Shown: positions 46,705 to 56,938, counted from the stretch's first letter. The stretch is DNA of 64,000 nt from Legionella maioricensis (GCF_023618015.1 NZ_JAJKBJ010000011.1:62001-126000); one strand, 5' to 3'. Translations and numbers: made by a program. The notes: generated from the letters alone by a model not told the origin.

Positions 46705-48004
46705 GCATTAATGCCTCAATATCATCGACCTCAACGGGCAAAGCAGCGGTAAATACCTCATGCCCTGTACTAGTCACTAAAACATCATCTTCTATACGCA
46801 CGCCAATGCCCCACCAACGTTTGTCTACCCCATGCATGCCCGGACTGATGTACAAGCCAGGCTCCACAGTTAATACCATACCAGGCACCAAGGGACGCCA
46901 TTCCCCATTGATTCGATAGCTTCCGGAATCATGAACATCCAGGCCTAACCAATGCCCAGAATTATGCATATAGAATGGTTTATAGGCTTCATTGGCAATT
47001 AAGTCATTAACGGCTCCAGTTAAAATACCCAATTCGCATAAACCCGCAGTTAAGATCCTGACCATGATTTGTTGGATGCTGTTCCAGGCAATGCCTGGTT
47101 TAATCGCGGCAATTCCTGCTTGTTGTGCTTTAAGAACCAGTTCATAAATGCTTTTTTGCTCAGGATTAAATCGACCATTCACCGGAAAAGTTCGGGTAAT
47201 ATCTGCAGCATAATTACCGTATTCGCCACCCGCATCAATAAGCACTAAATCGCCAGGGCGTAAAGGCTGATTATTCTCAGTGTAATGAAGAATACACGCA
47301 TTTTCCCCACTGCCCACTATAGAATCATAAGCAGTACTGCGGCAGCCATGACGACTGAATTCATAAACAAGCTCAGCTTCTAATTGATACTCATACTCCA
47401 TCTTCTTGCAAATTTGCATCGCCCGTTTATGGGCATTCACAGAAATATGCGCAGCCTGACGCATTAAATCAATCTCAGCCTCGCTTTTAAACAAGCGCAT
47501 TTCACCCAATACAGGCTCCAGATCACATAAAGCGACCGGGGCTTTAACCCCTCGTCTCACCTGAGATTTTAAGGTATTCAAAGCGTGCATTATTTGTTTT
47601 TCTAATTCGGGATCCTGACCAAGAACATAGTAAACTGCGGCTTTCCCTGCTAATAATTTGGGTAATTCTTCAGCAATGCTTGCCACAGGAAAAGCGGCAT
47701 TCATGCTCAATTCCTTCAGGGCGCCCTCTTGCCCTAATCGTTTTCCTGTCCATTGCTCTTCAGCAGGATTATGCGGCCTATTGAACAAAATACTTTGCGG
47801 CTCTTTGCCAGAAATAATGACTAATAAGGCATCAGGCTCATTAAAACCGGTTAAATAATAGAAATTACTGTTCTGACGAAAACGATAATGGGCATCTCCA
47901 TTGCGCAATAATTCATGGGAGGCAGAAATAACTACCACACTGTCGGCGGGCAATTGTTCAGCTAATTTTTTGCGTCTCGTCTGGTATTCTTTTTGAGTAA
48001 TCAT
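46697..48004 (-). CDS. pepP: Xaa-Pro aminopeptidase P
   Basis: A 435-residue metallopeptidase that removes N-terminal residues before proline. An AMP_N domain precedes the pita-bread catalytic domain. Metal ligands appear in DAGGEYGNYAADITRTF, HNSGHWLGLDVHD, TVEPGLY and RIEDDV. Length is normal. Second gene of the ygfB-pepP-ubiH-ubiI operon. Confidence 0.95.
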   Translation of the reverse strand: MITQKEYQTRRKKLAEQLPADSVVVISASHELLRNGDAHYRFRQNSNFYYLTGFNEPDALLVIISGKEPQSILFNRPHNPAEEQWTGKRLGQEGALKELSMNAAFPVASIAEELPKLLAGKAAVYYVLGQDPELEKQIMHALNTLKSQVRRGVKAPVALCDLEPVLGEMRLFKSEAEIDLMRQAAHISVNAHKRAMQICKKMEYEYQLEAELVYEFSRHGCRSTAYDSIVGSGENACILHYTENNQPLRPGDLVLIDAGGEYGNYAADITRTFPVNGRFNPEQKSIYELVLKAQQAGIAAIKPGIAWNSIQQIMVRILTAGLCELGILTGAVNDLIANEAYKPFYMHNSGHWLGLDVHDSGSYRINGEWRPLVPGMVLTVEPGLYISPGMHGVDKRWWGIGVRIEDDVLVTSTGHEVFTAALPVEVDDIEALMRG

Positions 48005-48016
48005 GTAAAGATCCTT

Positions 48017-48598
48017 TTAATGTGTCGTTTCCGAACCACCACGCTCGCGTTCATTCATTACTAAATCACCGTGTAAACGAATAACTGCCATACGAGCATA
48101 CTCGCTTACCTCCATCAAGGCCTTTTCATCTTCCTCATCAACATCTAAAGAATCAGTATCCAATTCACCAAATTCAATAAGATGCTGGAGGGCTTCTTGA
48201 GCTTCTTCATCATAAAATTGATCCATACCCACACCAGACATAGACAGCCCCTGGGTAAACCCTTCACACCATTCACTAAAGGCTTGGGCCCGGTCAATTA
48301 AAGACTCATTTTCATCGGGAAGTAACATTTCAAATTCAAAATCGAAATTAGAAATTTGCTGCTGACTTATAGAAAAAACGCCGAACATAGCCAGGAAAGC
48401 AGAACGACTGGCCTCATCCTTTTTATTATTTAACAAAGCGCGTAAATAGGTCTCACCTTGATTATCGGCTCCCGCACAAAGAAAACCACACATGATCCCA
48501 TGCAATTCACTGCCAGATATATCTAATGCCAAGACAGCAATAGACTCAATAAAGCCATCATACTCTGGCAAATGCAATCGGTTATTTTCTTCGGACAT
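48017..48598 (-). CDS. ygfB: YgfB family protein (UPF0149)
   Basis: A 193-residue acidic helical protein of the YecA/YgfB family without the C-terminal SEC-C zinc motif. SELHGIMCGFLCAG and FSEWCEGFTQGL are the family landmarks. First gene of the operon, ending 13 bp before pepP. ATG 48598 replaces a TTG two codons upstream. Confidence 0.9.
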   Translation of the reverse strand: MSEENNRLHLPEYDGFIESIAVLALDISGSELHGIMCGFLCAGADNQGETYLRALLNNKKDEASRSAFLAMFGVFSISQQQISNFDFEFEMLLPDENESLIDRAQAFSEWCEGFTQGLSMSGVGMDQFYDEEAQEALQHLIEFGELDTDSLDVDEEDEKALMEVSEYARMAVIRLHGDLVMNERERGGSETTH

Positions 48599-48762
48599 AA
48601 TCAACTCATAGATAAAAATAACTAATGATAACCGATTTAAAGCGAGTGTTCACCTTGGTCAGTTAGACGATAAAGATTTATAAAAATTAAATTTCACTAT
48701 TTGCTGCCATCAGCCAAAATTGCTACTATTTGAATAGCGCCGTGCTAATGCGAAGGATAATA

Positions 48763-49083
48763 ATGACTAATATAAAATCCTGTAAAGTTAAAATATTAAA
48801 TAAATCCTATGAAATCAAATGTCCAGAGGGCGAAGAAACCAATTTATTACTCGCCGCCCAAAAGCTTAGTGAGCAAATGCATCTTAACAAGAATAAGTCA
48901 AAAAAACTTGATGACTATAAAATACTGTTGCTCGCTGCCCTGGATATAAGTCATGAATTAATCATCTGTAAAAATGATCAGGAACATCAACGCTTTCAAG
49001 TCACCCAGTTTATCACCTCATTAGAAAATAAAATTAATAAAACGGTGGGCGGCGAGGGCGATACTATCCCACAAACCGATTAA
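48763..49083 (+). CDS. zapA: cell division protein ZapA
   Basis: A 106-residue Z-ring stabiliser that crosslinks FtsZ filaments. The N-terminal CKVKILNKSYEIKCPEGEE is the ZapA beta-domain and the rest is a helical coiled coil. AAGGA lies six bases before ATG 48763. It is divergent from ygfB, as in other gamma-proteobacteria. The 6S RNA gene, which follows zapA in enterobacteria, is not here but lies 3.5 kb further on. Confidence 0.9.
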   Translation: MTNIKSCKVKILNKSYEIKCPEGEETNLLLAAQKLSEQMHLNKNKSKKLDDYKILLLAALDISHELIICKNDQEHQRFQVTQFITSLENKINKTVGGEGDTIPQTD

Positions 49084-49143
49084 TTACAGTTTAGCTTATC
49101 ACTTCGTTATTAGAGGTAATAAATAATTTAAAAGGAATTATTG

Positions 49144-50715
49144 ATGAGACGCCAATGGTATCTTGGATTTGCAGTTATCCTGGCAGTACTGCTTGCCATC
49201 TTTATCATGCTGAAAGATGTAAGATGGTTTATCCTCTTTCTTATTCCCATAGCAGTCTTATGGCTTTATGACGTATTGCAAAGAAAGCACACGCTCTTGC
49301 GTAATTTTCCTGTTTTGGGTCATCTTCGTTATTTTTTGGAATTTATTCGTCCGGAGATTCAACAATACTTTATTGCTACTGATGAAAATGAACTCCCCTT
49401 TAATCGCGAAATCCGCTCCCTGATCTACCAACGCGCTAAAAATGAACGGGATACGATTCCTTTCGGAACAGAACGTGACATCTTAAGCGTAGGCTATACT
49501 TGGGCTCTTCACTCGTTAGTGCCCAAGCATGCTTCTGAAGTAGAAAACCGAATTATGGTGGGGGGGCCTGATTGCACCAAACCCTATAGTGCCTCTCGCT
49601 TAAATATCTCTGCTATGAGTTTTGGTTCTTTATCGGCCAATGCCATTATGGCCCTTAATAAGGGAGCAAAGATTGGCGGCTTTGCGCACAATACTGGAGA
49701 AGGTGGTCTAAGCCCCTATCATTTGCAAGGAGGAGATATCATCTTCCAAATTGGTACTGCCTATTTTGGTTGTCGTGATCAAGACGGTAATTTTGATGAC
49801 AATGAGTTTAGGATAGAGGCCTCTCGTGAAGAAGTAAAAATGATAGAAATTAAATTATCACAAGGCGCCAAACCATCTCATGGTGGAATTCTGCCTGCGG
49901 CCAAATTGACCGAAGAAATAGCACGAGTCAGAAAAGTGCCCATGGGGAAGGATGTATTATCCCCTATTGCCCATTCTACTTTTAATACCCCCGTGGGTTT
50001 ACTGCTCTTTGTAAAAAAATTACGCGAACTTTCTGGCGGCAAACCAATTGGATTTAAATTATGCGTGGGCCGAAGAGATGAGTTTTTCGCTATTTGCAAA
50101 GCCATGCTAAAAACCAATATTCTGCCTGATTTTATTACCGTAGATGGTGCCGAAGGAGGGACTGGTGCGGCTCCTGAAGAGTACACAAATTTTATTGGAA
50201 CCCCTTTAGAGCCAGGATTAGTCTTTGTTCATAATGCTCTGGTCGGTATTAATGTACGCGATAAAATAAGAGTTATTTGCAGTGGCAAAGTAACGAATGG
50301 TTTTGATTTAGTCACCAATATTGCTCTGGGTGCTGATATGTGTAATGCCGCGAGAGCGATGATGATGGCGGCCGGTTGCGTTCAATCCAAACAATGTAAT
50401 GCCAATACCTGTCCTACAGGAGTAGCCACCCAAAACAAACGCTTGCAATATGGTTTAGTCGTCGATGAGAAGAAACATCGCATTGCCAATTTCCATAAAA
50501 ACACAATGAAAAGTTTTTTAGAGATGGTTGGTGCATTAGGCTTAGACAACCCCAGCGATTTAACTCCTGCTCACATCATGCGTCGAATTGCTATTGGGCA
50601 AGCTAAAACCATGGATAAACTTTATGATTACTGCACGCCTGGGCAGTATTTGGAAAACAAGCTTCCCGAAAGGCATAAAGAAGCTTGGGCAAAAGCAAGT
50701 CCAGATAAGTTTTAA
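49144..50715 (+). CDS. FMN-binding glutamate-synthase-like protein
   Basis: A 523-residue protein with two N-terminal membrane segments (about 5-45) and a GltB-type FMN/Fe-S barrel. Landmarks are NTGEGGLSPYH, KPSHGGILPAAKLTEEIA, DGAEGGTGAAPEE and CNANTCPTGVATQ, the last resembling the 3Fe-4S cysteine cluster. There is no amidotransferase domain, so it cannot use glutamine directly. Physiological reaction unknown. AAAAGGA precedes ATG 49144. A strong hairpin terminator follows. Confidence 0.88.
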   Translation: MRRQWYLGFAVILAVLLAIFIMLKDVRWFILFLIPIAVLWLYDVLQRKHTLLRNFPVLGHLRYFLEFIRPEIQQYFIATDENELPFNREIRSLIYQRAKNERDTIPFGTERDILSVGYTWALHSLVPKHASEVENRIMVGGPDCTKPYSASRLNISAMSFGSLSANAIMALNKGAKIGGFAHNTGEGGLSPYHLQGGDIIFQIGTAYFGCRDQDGNFDDNEFRIEASREEVKMIEIKLSQGAKPSHGGILPAAKLTEEIARVRKVPMGKDVLSPIAHSTFNTPVGLLLFVKKLRELSGGKPIGFKLCVGRRDEFFAICKAMLKTNILPDFITVDGAEGGTGAAPEEYTNFIGTPLEPGLVFVHNALVGINVRDKIRVICSGKVTNGFDLVTNIALGADMCNAARAMMMAAGCVQSKQCNANTCPTGVATQNKRLQYGLVVDEKKHRIANFHKNTMKSFLEMVGALGLDNPSDLTPAHIMRRIAIGQAKTMDKLYDYCTPGQYLENKLPERHKEAWAKASPDKF

Positions 50716-50731
50716 CGCAAAATCAGCCAGA

Positions 50732-50755
50732 AAGAGGACTCTTATGAGTCCTCTT
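50732..50755. terminator. bidirectional hairpin terminator
   Basis: A perfect 10-bp stem AAGAGGACTC / GAGTCCTCTT with a TTAT loop, between two convergent genes. On the plus strand it runs into a pyrimidine-rich tail, so it can end transcription from both sides. Confidence 0.75.
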
Positions 50756-50773
50756 CTCTTATAAAATTATTCT

Positions 50774-52420
50774 CTAATCAGTGGACTTTTTACCTAATAA
50801 ATTCGTAAATTGAGCTGCATCAACTGCCCGTGAAAAATAGACCCCTTGTCCATAAGCACAACCTGATTTTTTTAACTGCTCGAGAGTTTCTTTATCGCTG
50901 ATGCCATTTGCTATGACATCTCGCTCTAATAAGTCCATCAGTTTAATAATGACTTTCACTATTTTGGCATTCTTGGCATCTTTAGTCATAGTCAAAACAT
51001 ATGACTTTTCAATTTTGATGTCATCAATAGGGAAATTAAGTAAATAAATAAAAGGGGAATAACCACTACAATAATCACTTATGGATAATTTAACACCCAT
51101 GTTGGATAACTGCTCCAGCACTTCCCGGGTAATGGATTGATTGGTAAGACATGCCTTCTCGGTAAGTTCTAATTTTAAAAATTCCGGAGCCATCTCATAA
51201 TCATGAAGCAATTTCTCTATAAAAGCAGGCAATTCTCGATTGGTCGCATCCTGATTTGAGATATTCACTGAAGCGAAAATGGGGTAACCGGCGCTATGCC
51301 AAGATGCCAATTGTTTTATCACCATTTTTAACATAAATGCAGTTAATTCAGTCGTTAAAGTAGTTCCTTCAATTATCGGAAGAAATTTTTCCGCGTTTAA
51401 TAGGCCAAATTGAGGATGGTCAAAACGAACCATAGACTCAGCGCCAATAATTTTTCCAGTAGCCAGCGCCACAATAGGTTGAAAACACACATCAAGTTCA
51501 TTATTTTCTATACCACGCATCAATTCGTGGATCAGCATACGATTGTTGGTAAAATCCTCTATCATTTCATAATGATACAGCAGGTAAGGTATACCTTGTT
51601 TTTTTGCATGTTCCAGAGCAATATTGGCATGATTTAACAACATGCCTTCTTCATCACCATGGACAGGATAAATAGCCATTCCGCACGTGGTGTTCACATT
51701 GATCTTGATATCATCAATATGAAAAGAAGAGGTTATTAATTGATGCAGCGTAGATAAAAATTCCTCTGCATTAAAATCTTTCTTAAGTCGGGTTAACAAT
51801 AAAGCAAATTCCTCATTGTTCAAGTGCGCCACGCTGGTGACCCCCGTGGATACCTTCAACAAATAAGGATCGACCAGAATGGATTTTAATTTGTCAGCAA
51901 ACTGTTTTAAGAGACTATTTGCATTAAAAGTACCAAAATTAGATTGAATATTCTGAAAGTCATTAATTTTTATCGTCACTAACCCGAGCTCTCCTTCCGT
52001 CCCCATTTGCTCAATAATGTGACTAATCTGGGCACTTAACATGCGACCGTTTGCTAATTTGGTTAAGGCATCATGATGGGTTTCAAACTTCAGTTTGGAC
52101 TCCAGCTCGTTACTGATAGTTAAAAACTCGTTCGTTTTATCACTTAGAATGGATTGTGCTCGAGTAACAAGACCTTCGCAAAAAGCCTGTCCCCAATAGA
52201 CAAACATAAAAGGGGTTAAATTCAAAACCCAGATTGCAGGATTACTCATTTGTGCGGCAACAAAACCCTCTAAATTCACATGGCCGGTTAATTGATACGA
52301 AACGATTAAACTGGCAATAAGGATACTACCCACAGAAATGGCTAATCCCAAAAAGGTATAACGATTAACATGATGTTTTAAAATGATAGTACTAGGTAAA
52401 ATTTTATCTTTGATATTCAT
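50774..52420 (-). CDS. membrane protein with degenerate GGDEF and EAL domains
   Basis: A 548-residue protein. Two N-terminal membrane segments (about 22-42 and 62-80), a coiled linker, a GGDEF domain with LNNEEF (200-205) instead of GGDEF, and an EAL domain with ESM (328-330) instead of EAL. Other catalytic positions are also altered: SDYCSG replaces DDFGTG, IKIEKS replaces LKIDRS, and ANGIS replaces AEGVE. Neither cyclase nor phosphodiesterase activity is expected. A role as c-di-GMP sensor or scaffold is inference. Confidence 0.88.
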   Translation of the reverse strand: MNIKDKILPSTIILKHHVNRYTFLGLAISVGSILIASLIVSYQLTGHVNLEGFVAAQMSNPAIWVLNLTPFMFVYWGQAFCEGLVTRAQSILSDKTNEFLTISNELESKLKFETHHDALTKLANGRMLSAQISHIIEQMGTEGELGLVTIKINDFQNIQSNFGTFNANSLLKQFADKLKSILVDPYLLKVSTGVTSVAHLNNEEFALLLTRLKKDFNAEEFLSTLHQLITSSFHIDDIKINVNTTCGMAIYPVHGDEEGMLLNHANIALEHAKKQGIPYLLYHYEMIEDFTNNRMLIHELMRGIENNELDVCFQPIVALATGKIIGAESMVRFDHPQFGLLNAEKFLPIIEGTTLTTELTAFMLKMVIKQLASWHSAGYPIFASVNISNQDATNRELPAFIEKLLHDYEMAPEFLKLELTEKACLTNQSITREVLEQLSNMGVKLSISDYCSGYSPFIYLLNFPIDDIKIEKSYVLTMTKDAKNAKIVKVIIKLMDLLERDVIANGISDKETLEQLKKSGCAYGQGVYFSRAVDAAQFTNLLGKKSTD

Positions 52421-52628
52421 TAATCGAGACCCAGCTCCACTACAGCATTAACCAACAAGTTAATTTTGTATAAAGCAACTAACTTCCCGTTTGATCCTTT
52501 CGCCGCATTCAAATGTGATAATTAACATGAGTATAGTCTATAAAAGAGCGATTGCATGATTTTAATGAAAGAAAATAAACCAATGAAATTAAATAATAAT
52601 CAGCTAGCTTATGAGAGCAGGAAAATGC

Positions 52629-52634
52629 TATAAT
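52629..52634 (+). promoter_or_regulatory. -10 element of the 6S RNA gene
   Basis: Perfect TATAAT seven bases before the predicted 6S RNA 5' end. The -35 region is weak. Confidence 0.6.
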
Positions 52635-52639
52635 TTAAC

Positions 52640-52795
52640 TAACCCGATGGCGAGTGATTTTAGAACCAACACTCACAGCCAGGGGAGCATCCTGAAATCG
52701 GCGTTGTGCAAGCCCACCCAGTAGTGGGAAGCCTGAACCGATTCATCCGCCCCCCACTTGAACCTCAGGGTTCAAAATCGATGCCGGTCGGGTTA
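52640..52795 (+). ncRNA. ssrS: 6S RNA
   Basis: About 155 nt. The ends TAACCCGA (52640-52647) and TCGGGTTA (52788-52795) are exact complements and continue with GGC/GCC, forming the closing stem. The 3' half has CTTGAACC...GGTTCAA, the conserved hairpin of gamma-proteobacterial 6S RNA. Upstream GAAGCCTGAAC resembles the matching E. coli segment and sits opposite a large internal bubble. 6S RNA binds sigma70 RNA polymerase as a promoter mimic in stationary phase. Its 3' end overlaps the uvrB stop codon by three bases on the opposite strand. Confidence 0.85.
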
Positions 52796-54802
52796 TATCT
52801 TGATTAATTGCTCTTTCAATAAAAGATATTCATCCCGCACTTTAGCCGCTGCCTCAAACTCCATATTTTTAGCATGCAGATACATTTGTTTTTCCAGGGT
52901 ATTGATTTGTTTCATCAATTCTTGCGGTGACCAATGCATGTATTCAGGAATTTTTCCGGCAACCACTGTTTTTCGTTTGCCTATATAGGTTCCTTCCATG
53001 ATATCAGCTATTGATTTATTAATACCCAGAGGAGTAATGCCATGTTCCAGATTAAAAGTTTTCTGTTTTTCACGTCTTCTGTCTGTTTCATCCAAAGCTC
53101 TCTTCATCGAGCCAGTCATTTTATCCGCATAAAGAATAGCGCGTCCTTTCACGTTACGTGCTGCGCGCCCAATGGTTTGGATTAAAGACCGATCGGAACG
53201 TAAAAAGCCCTCCTTATCGGCATCAAGAATAGCGACCAGAGCAACCTCTGGCATGTCTAATCCTTCTCGTAATAAATTAATTCCGACCAAAACATCAAAT
53301 TCGCCTAAACGTAAATCACGAATAATTTCTACCCGCTCAACAGTGTCTATATCCGAATGCAAATAACGTACTTTAATCTTATGTTCGGTCAGATAATCCG
53401 TTAAATCTTCTGCCATGCGCTTAGTCAAAGTGGTAACCAGAACCCGCCCGCCTTCTTTAATCACCACATTAATCTCAGACATCAAGTCATCCACCTGAGT
53501 TCTGACCGGTCTGATTTCCACCTCAGGATCAATTAAGCCCGTAGGACGAACCACTTGCTCGGCAACATTATCGGCATTGGCTTGCTCATAAGGCCCCGGC
53601 GTTGCTGAGATATAGATAGTTTGAGGTGAACGTTCTTCAAATTCTTCAAATCTTAAAGGCCGATTATCCAAGGCAGACGGAAGTCTGAAACCATAATTAA
53701 CTAAAGTTTCCTTACGTGACCTGTCTCCTTTATACATGCCACCAATTTGCGGCACGGTCACATGTGACTCATCAATAATCAGCAAGGCCTCCGGCGGCAA
53801 ATAATCAAATAAAGTCGGTGGGGGCTCTCCTGGCCCGCGACCTGATAAATAACGTGAATAATTTTCAATGCCCGAACAATAACCAAGCTCCAACATCATC
53901 TCAATATCAAAGTAAGTCCGTTGCTCTAAACGCTGTGCTTCGACTAATTTATTTTGCGCATTAAATTCAGCCAGTCTGTCCTGCAGCTCCTCTTTCACCC
54001 AATCAACGGTTTCCAGGATTCGTTCACGCGGAGTAACATAATGTGTTTTGGGAAAAACCGTAACCCGGGGCAGACGTTGTAAAATTTCCCCTGTTAGCGG
54101 ATCGAAACGAGCAATGTTTTCTATCTCCTCATCAAACAGCTCAATGCGGATTGCTTCTTTTTCTGAATCAGCCGGAAAAATATCCACAACGTCCCCATGC
54201 ACGCGAAATTGACCACGTTCCAAAGCCATATTACTGCGCGTGTATTGCATTTCAGCAAGCCGTTTTAATATTTTACGTTGCCCGCATTGTTCTCCACGGG
54301 AAAGATGTAATACCATACGCAAGTAGGAATCGGGGTCGCCCAAACCATAAATGGCAGAAACCGTTGCGACAATAATTGCGTCTTTGCGCTCGATTAAAGC
54401 TTTAGTCGCCGATAAACGCATCTGCTCTATATGTTCATTAATGGACGAATCTTTTTCTATAAAGGTATCTGAAGAAGGTACGTAGGCTTCAGGCTGATAA
54501 TAATCGTAGTAGGATACAAAATATTCTACGGCATTATCAGGAAAATAGGCTTTAAATTCGCCATACAATTGCGCGGCAAGCGTTTTGTTAGGCGCCATGA
54601 TTAAGGTAGGCCGTTTCATGGCCTGAATCACATGGGCAATAGTAAACGTTTTACCTGAGCCCGTAACGCCTAAAAGGGTTTGTTTAGCCAAACCTGACTC
54701 CAAGCCGTCAATTAATGAAGCTATTGCAGTAGGCTGATCACCGGCAGGTTGGTAGTTGGAATAAATTTTAAATAAATCTTTCATGTTTATATTATAAGCC
54801 AT
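52793..54802 (-). CDS. uvrB: excinuclease ABC subunit B
   Basis: A 669-residue DNA repair helicase-like protein that verifies damage and recruits UvrC. Walker A GVTGSGKT, the beta-hairpin [13 protein letters not shown], Walker B DESH and the C-terminal UVR motif for UvrC binding (about 625-665) are present. ATG 54802 is kept; a second ATG six codons on is possible. Divergent from the aminotransferase with only 27 bp between the start codons. Confidence 0.96.
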   Translation of the reverse strand: MAYNINMKDLFKIYSNYQPAGDQPTAIASLIDGLESGLAKQTLLGVTGSGKTFTIAHVIQAMKRPTLIMAPNKTLAAQLYGEFKAYFPDNAVEYFVSYYDYYQPEAYVPSSDTFIEKDSSINEHIEQMRLSATKALIERKDAIIVATVSAIYGLGDPDSYLRMVLHLSRGEQCGQRKILKRLAEMQYTRSNMALERGQFRVHGDVVDIFPADSEKEAIRIELFDEEIENIARFDPLTGEILQRLPRVTVFPKTHYVTPRERILETVDWVKEELQDRLAEFNAQNKLVEAQRLEQRTYFDIEMMLELGYCSGIENYSRYLSGRGPGEPPPTLFDYLPPEALLIIDESHVTVPQIGGMYKGDRSRKETLVNYGFRLPSALDNRPLRFEEFEERSPQTIYISATPGPYEQANADNVAEQVVRPTGLIDPEVEIRPVRTQVDDLMSEINVVIKEGGRVLVTTLTKRMAEDLTDYLTEHKIKVRYLHSDIDTVERVEIIRDLRLGEFDVLVGINLLREGLDMPEVALVAILDADKEGFLRSDRSLIQTIGRAARNVKGRAILYADKMTGSMKRALDETDRRREKQKTFNLEHGITPLGINKSIADIMEGTYIGKRKTVVAGKIPEYMHWSPQELMKQINTLEKQMYLHAKNMEFEAAAKVRDEYLLLKEQLIKI

Positions 54803-54829
54803 GACACTTATAAATCACAGGAGTAATAG

Positions 54830-56008
54830 ATGGATATCGCATTGGCAAAGCGTGTACAAAAAGTAAAACCCTCCCCCACTTTGGCCGTGGCCGCCAAAGC
54901 CACTCAAATGCGGGCACAAGGGCTTGATGTTATTAACTTAGGCGTTGGTGAACCTGATTTTGACACGCCGCAACACATTAAACTGGCAGCCATATCAGCT
55001 ATTGAAGCAGGTTATACCAAATATACCGCTGTTGATGGCATACCTGAACTAAAAGAAGCCATTAAAAACAAATTTGCAAAAGATAACGACCTGGATTACC
55101 AACTCAATCAGATTTTAGTGTCAGTTGGCGGCAAACAAAGTTGTTATAATTTATGCCAAGCCTTTCTTGATGCCGGCGATGAAGTGATTATCCCTGCCCC
55201 TTACTGGGTTTCTTATCCTGATATGGTCTTGTTGGCAGATGGGGTTCCGGTAATCATTAACACCACACCGGCGCAACGTTATAAAATTAACGCCCAACAG
55301 TTAGAAAAAGCCATTACCCCAAAAACCAAAATGATCTTCCTCAATAGCCCATCTAATCCATCAGGAATAGCCTATACCCTGGAGGAGTTAAAAGCCCTGG
55401 GAGCGGTATTGCTAAAATACCCTCAAATTCTTATCGCTACAGACGACATGTATGAACACATTCTCTGGAGCCAACCCTTCGCTAACATTCTTAACGCCTG
55501 CCCAGAGTTATATGACCGAACGATTGTATTAAATGGAGTTTCCAAGGCTTACGCCATGACCGGCTGGAGGATAGGCTATGCGGCAGGCCCTGCGCCGTTG
55601 ATGAATGCGATGAAAACCATCCAATCGCAATCCACCTCCAATCCTTGTTCTATTGCTCAAAGAGCAGCGGTAGCAGCCTTAACCAGCAGCCAGGAAAGCG
55701 TTATGGAAATGGTTAATGCCTTCCATAACAGACATGACTATGTAGTAGATCGATTACTGGGCATACCTGACATTGAAGTTATTCCTGCCGATGGTACGTT
55801 CTATATTTTCCCTTGCGTACAAGCCATCATTGAAAAACGCGGTTACGCCAATGACATCGAATTTTCAGAGAAACTGTTAAAGGATGTAGGTGTTGCTCTA
55901 GTCCCCGGATCAGCATTCGGCAATGAAGGCTGCATCCGTCTATCCTTTGCTACTGGCATCGATACATTAAAAGATGCGCTCAACAGATTACAACGTTTTT
56001 GCAGCTAG
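54830..56008 (+). CDS. aspC: aspartate aminotransferase (class Ib)
   Basis: A 392-residue PLP enzyme of subgroup I-gamma, transferring amino groups between aspartate and 2-oxoglutarate. NLGVGEPDFDTP, FLNSPSNPSG, the PLP-lysine motif GVSKAYAMTGWRIGYA and the C-terminal arginine segment CIRLSFA are intact. AGGAG precedes ATG 54830. Unlike the aminotransferase at 16854 it has normal length. Prephenate as alternative acceptor cannot be excluded. Confidence 0.92.
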   Translation: MDIALAKRVQKVKPSPTLAVAAKATQMRAQGLDVINLGVGEPDFDTPQHIKLAAISAIEAGYTKYTAVDGIPELKEAIKNKFAKDNDLDYQLNQILVSVGGKQSCYNLCQAFLDAGDEVIIPAPYWVSYPDMVLLADGVPVIINTTPAQRYKINAQQLEKAITPKTKMIFLNSPSNPSGIAYTLEELKALGAVLLKYPQILIATDDMYEHILWSQPFANILNACPELYDRTIVLNGVSKAYAMTGWRIGYAAGPAPLMNAMKTIQSQSTSNPCSIAQRAAVAALTSSQESVMEMVNAFHNRHDYVVDRLLGIPDIEVIPADGTFYIFPCVQAIIEKRGYANDIEFSEKLLKDVGVALVPGSAFGNEGCIRLSFATGIDTLKDALNRLQRFCS

Positions 56009-56030
56009 TAAAAAAAATATTACTAAACGC

Positions 56031-56059
56031 TTGACGATCACGCGGAATCGTTTTAAGAT
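56031..56059 (+). promoter_or_regulatory. promoter of tRNA-Asn
   Basis: TTGACG (56031-56036), a 17-bp spacer and TAAGAT (56054-56059), 10 bp before the mature tRNA 5' end. Confidence 0.65.
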
Positions 56060-56069
56060 TCCGCCTCAT

Positions 56070-56145
56070 TCCCTGGTAGCTCAGTCGGTAGAGCGGATGA
56101 CTGTTAATCATTAGGTCGGCGGTTCGAGCCCGTCCCAGGGAGCCA
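56070..56145 (+). tRNA. tRNA-Asn (anticodon GTT)
   Basis: 76 nt with encoded CCA. Acceptor TCCCTGG / CCAGGGA, D-arm GCTC/GAGC, anticodon loop CTGTTAA, T-loop TTCGAGC. Position 34-36 reads GTT. tRNA genes are common integration sites, and accessory DNA begins directly downstream. Confidence 0.98.
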
Positions 56146-56282
56146 CTTCCCATAAGGCTTTTAAGCTGTCTCATAAAAATCTAAATTTTTACGTGTCGAA
56201 TATGTGTCGAAGTTTGAATTAAAATGGCTCTTCCCCATTTCCGGGGCATTAATCAAGAACACAAAACCTTAACCCTTAACCT

Positions 56283-56867
56283 GTAATTTTCGGTACTTAC
56301 ATTGCCTTTGATGGCTTAGGACAAACAAATCCCACATTATCTGACTTCAAGTACTATTCCACGATTCAAGCATGGGCTGCTAATAAAAGCATTGATTTTA
56401 ATTATATAGATAGCCATGACAAAACTTATGCGGTTTAAGATTCTAGTAAACTAGATACATTGAAATCAAGAATTAGAGAAAGATTATCAAACTCAAAAAA
56501 TGTAGTAATCATTTTAAGTAGCCAGACAAGAGCATCTGGGAGTATGCTTTCTTATGAAATTGAACAAGCGGTTGACGTATATAAAATTCCATTAATCATT
56601 ACATATGTTGATTATCAAATCATTGCTAACCCTTCCCATTTAAAATCTTACTGGCCAGTATCTTTAGAACAACGTATTTCAACGAGCACTGCGCGAGCAA
56701 TACATATTCCTTTTATGAAAGATGCTATGCTGGATGCTATAAATCAATTTAATTTAACAAATCAACCTGATACATCACTTAATTACTATACCGAGCAAGC
56801 GCATAGAACATTCGGATGCATGATATATCCAAGCTCGTTTGTGAATAAACTGAAAGATCACAGTTAG
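56283..56867 (+). pseudogene. decayed TIR-like (DUF1863/ThsB-type) gene
   Basis: The frame reads VIFGTYIAFDG, then DFKYYSTIQAWAANKS, FNYIDSHDKTYAV, an in-frame TAA (56436-56438) and then DSSKLDTLKSRIRERLSNS, VVIILSSQTR and MLSYEIEQAVD. Together this is the MTH538 TIR-like fold seen in Thoeris ThsB and related prophage proteins. No ATG precedes it and a stop lies two codons upstream, so the start is lost as well. A reduced product from 56460 is improbable. It is a remnant of a defence or signalling gene. Confidence 0.78.
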
Positions 56868-56938
56868 CAAGCATAGCATCTCTCTTGAACCTCTTATACT
56901 AAGTCCATTTTTAAGTATGCCCAATCAAATTTTAAAAT

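Noticed and set aside
49084..49143. 6S RNA in the usual place after zapA
   Set aside because: Only 60 bp separate zapA from the next gene; the 6S signature is at 52640 instead.
56070..56145. Duplicate of the tRNA-Asn 3' end as an attachment site
   Set aside because: I looked for the last 15-20 bases of the tRNA through to 64000 and saw no copy, so no att pair is claimed.
56460..56867. Independent 135-residue gene starting at TTG
   Set aside because: It is the in-phase continuation of the TIR-like frame beyond the TAA at 56436, so it is treated as part of that pseudogene.
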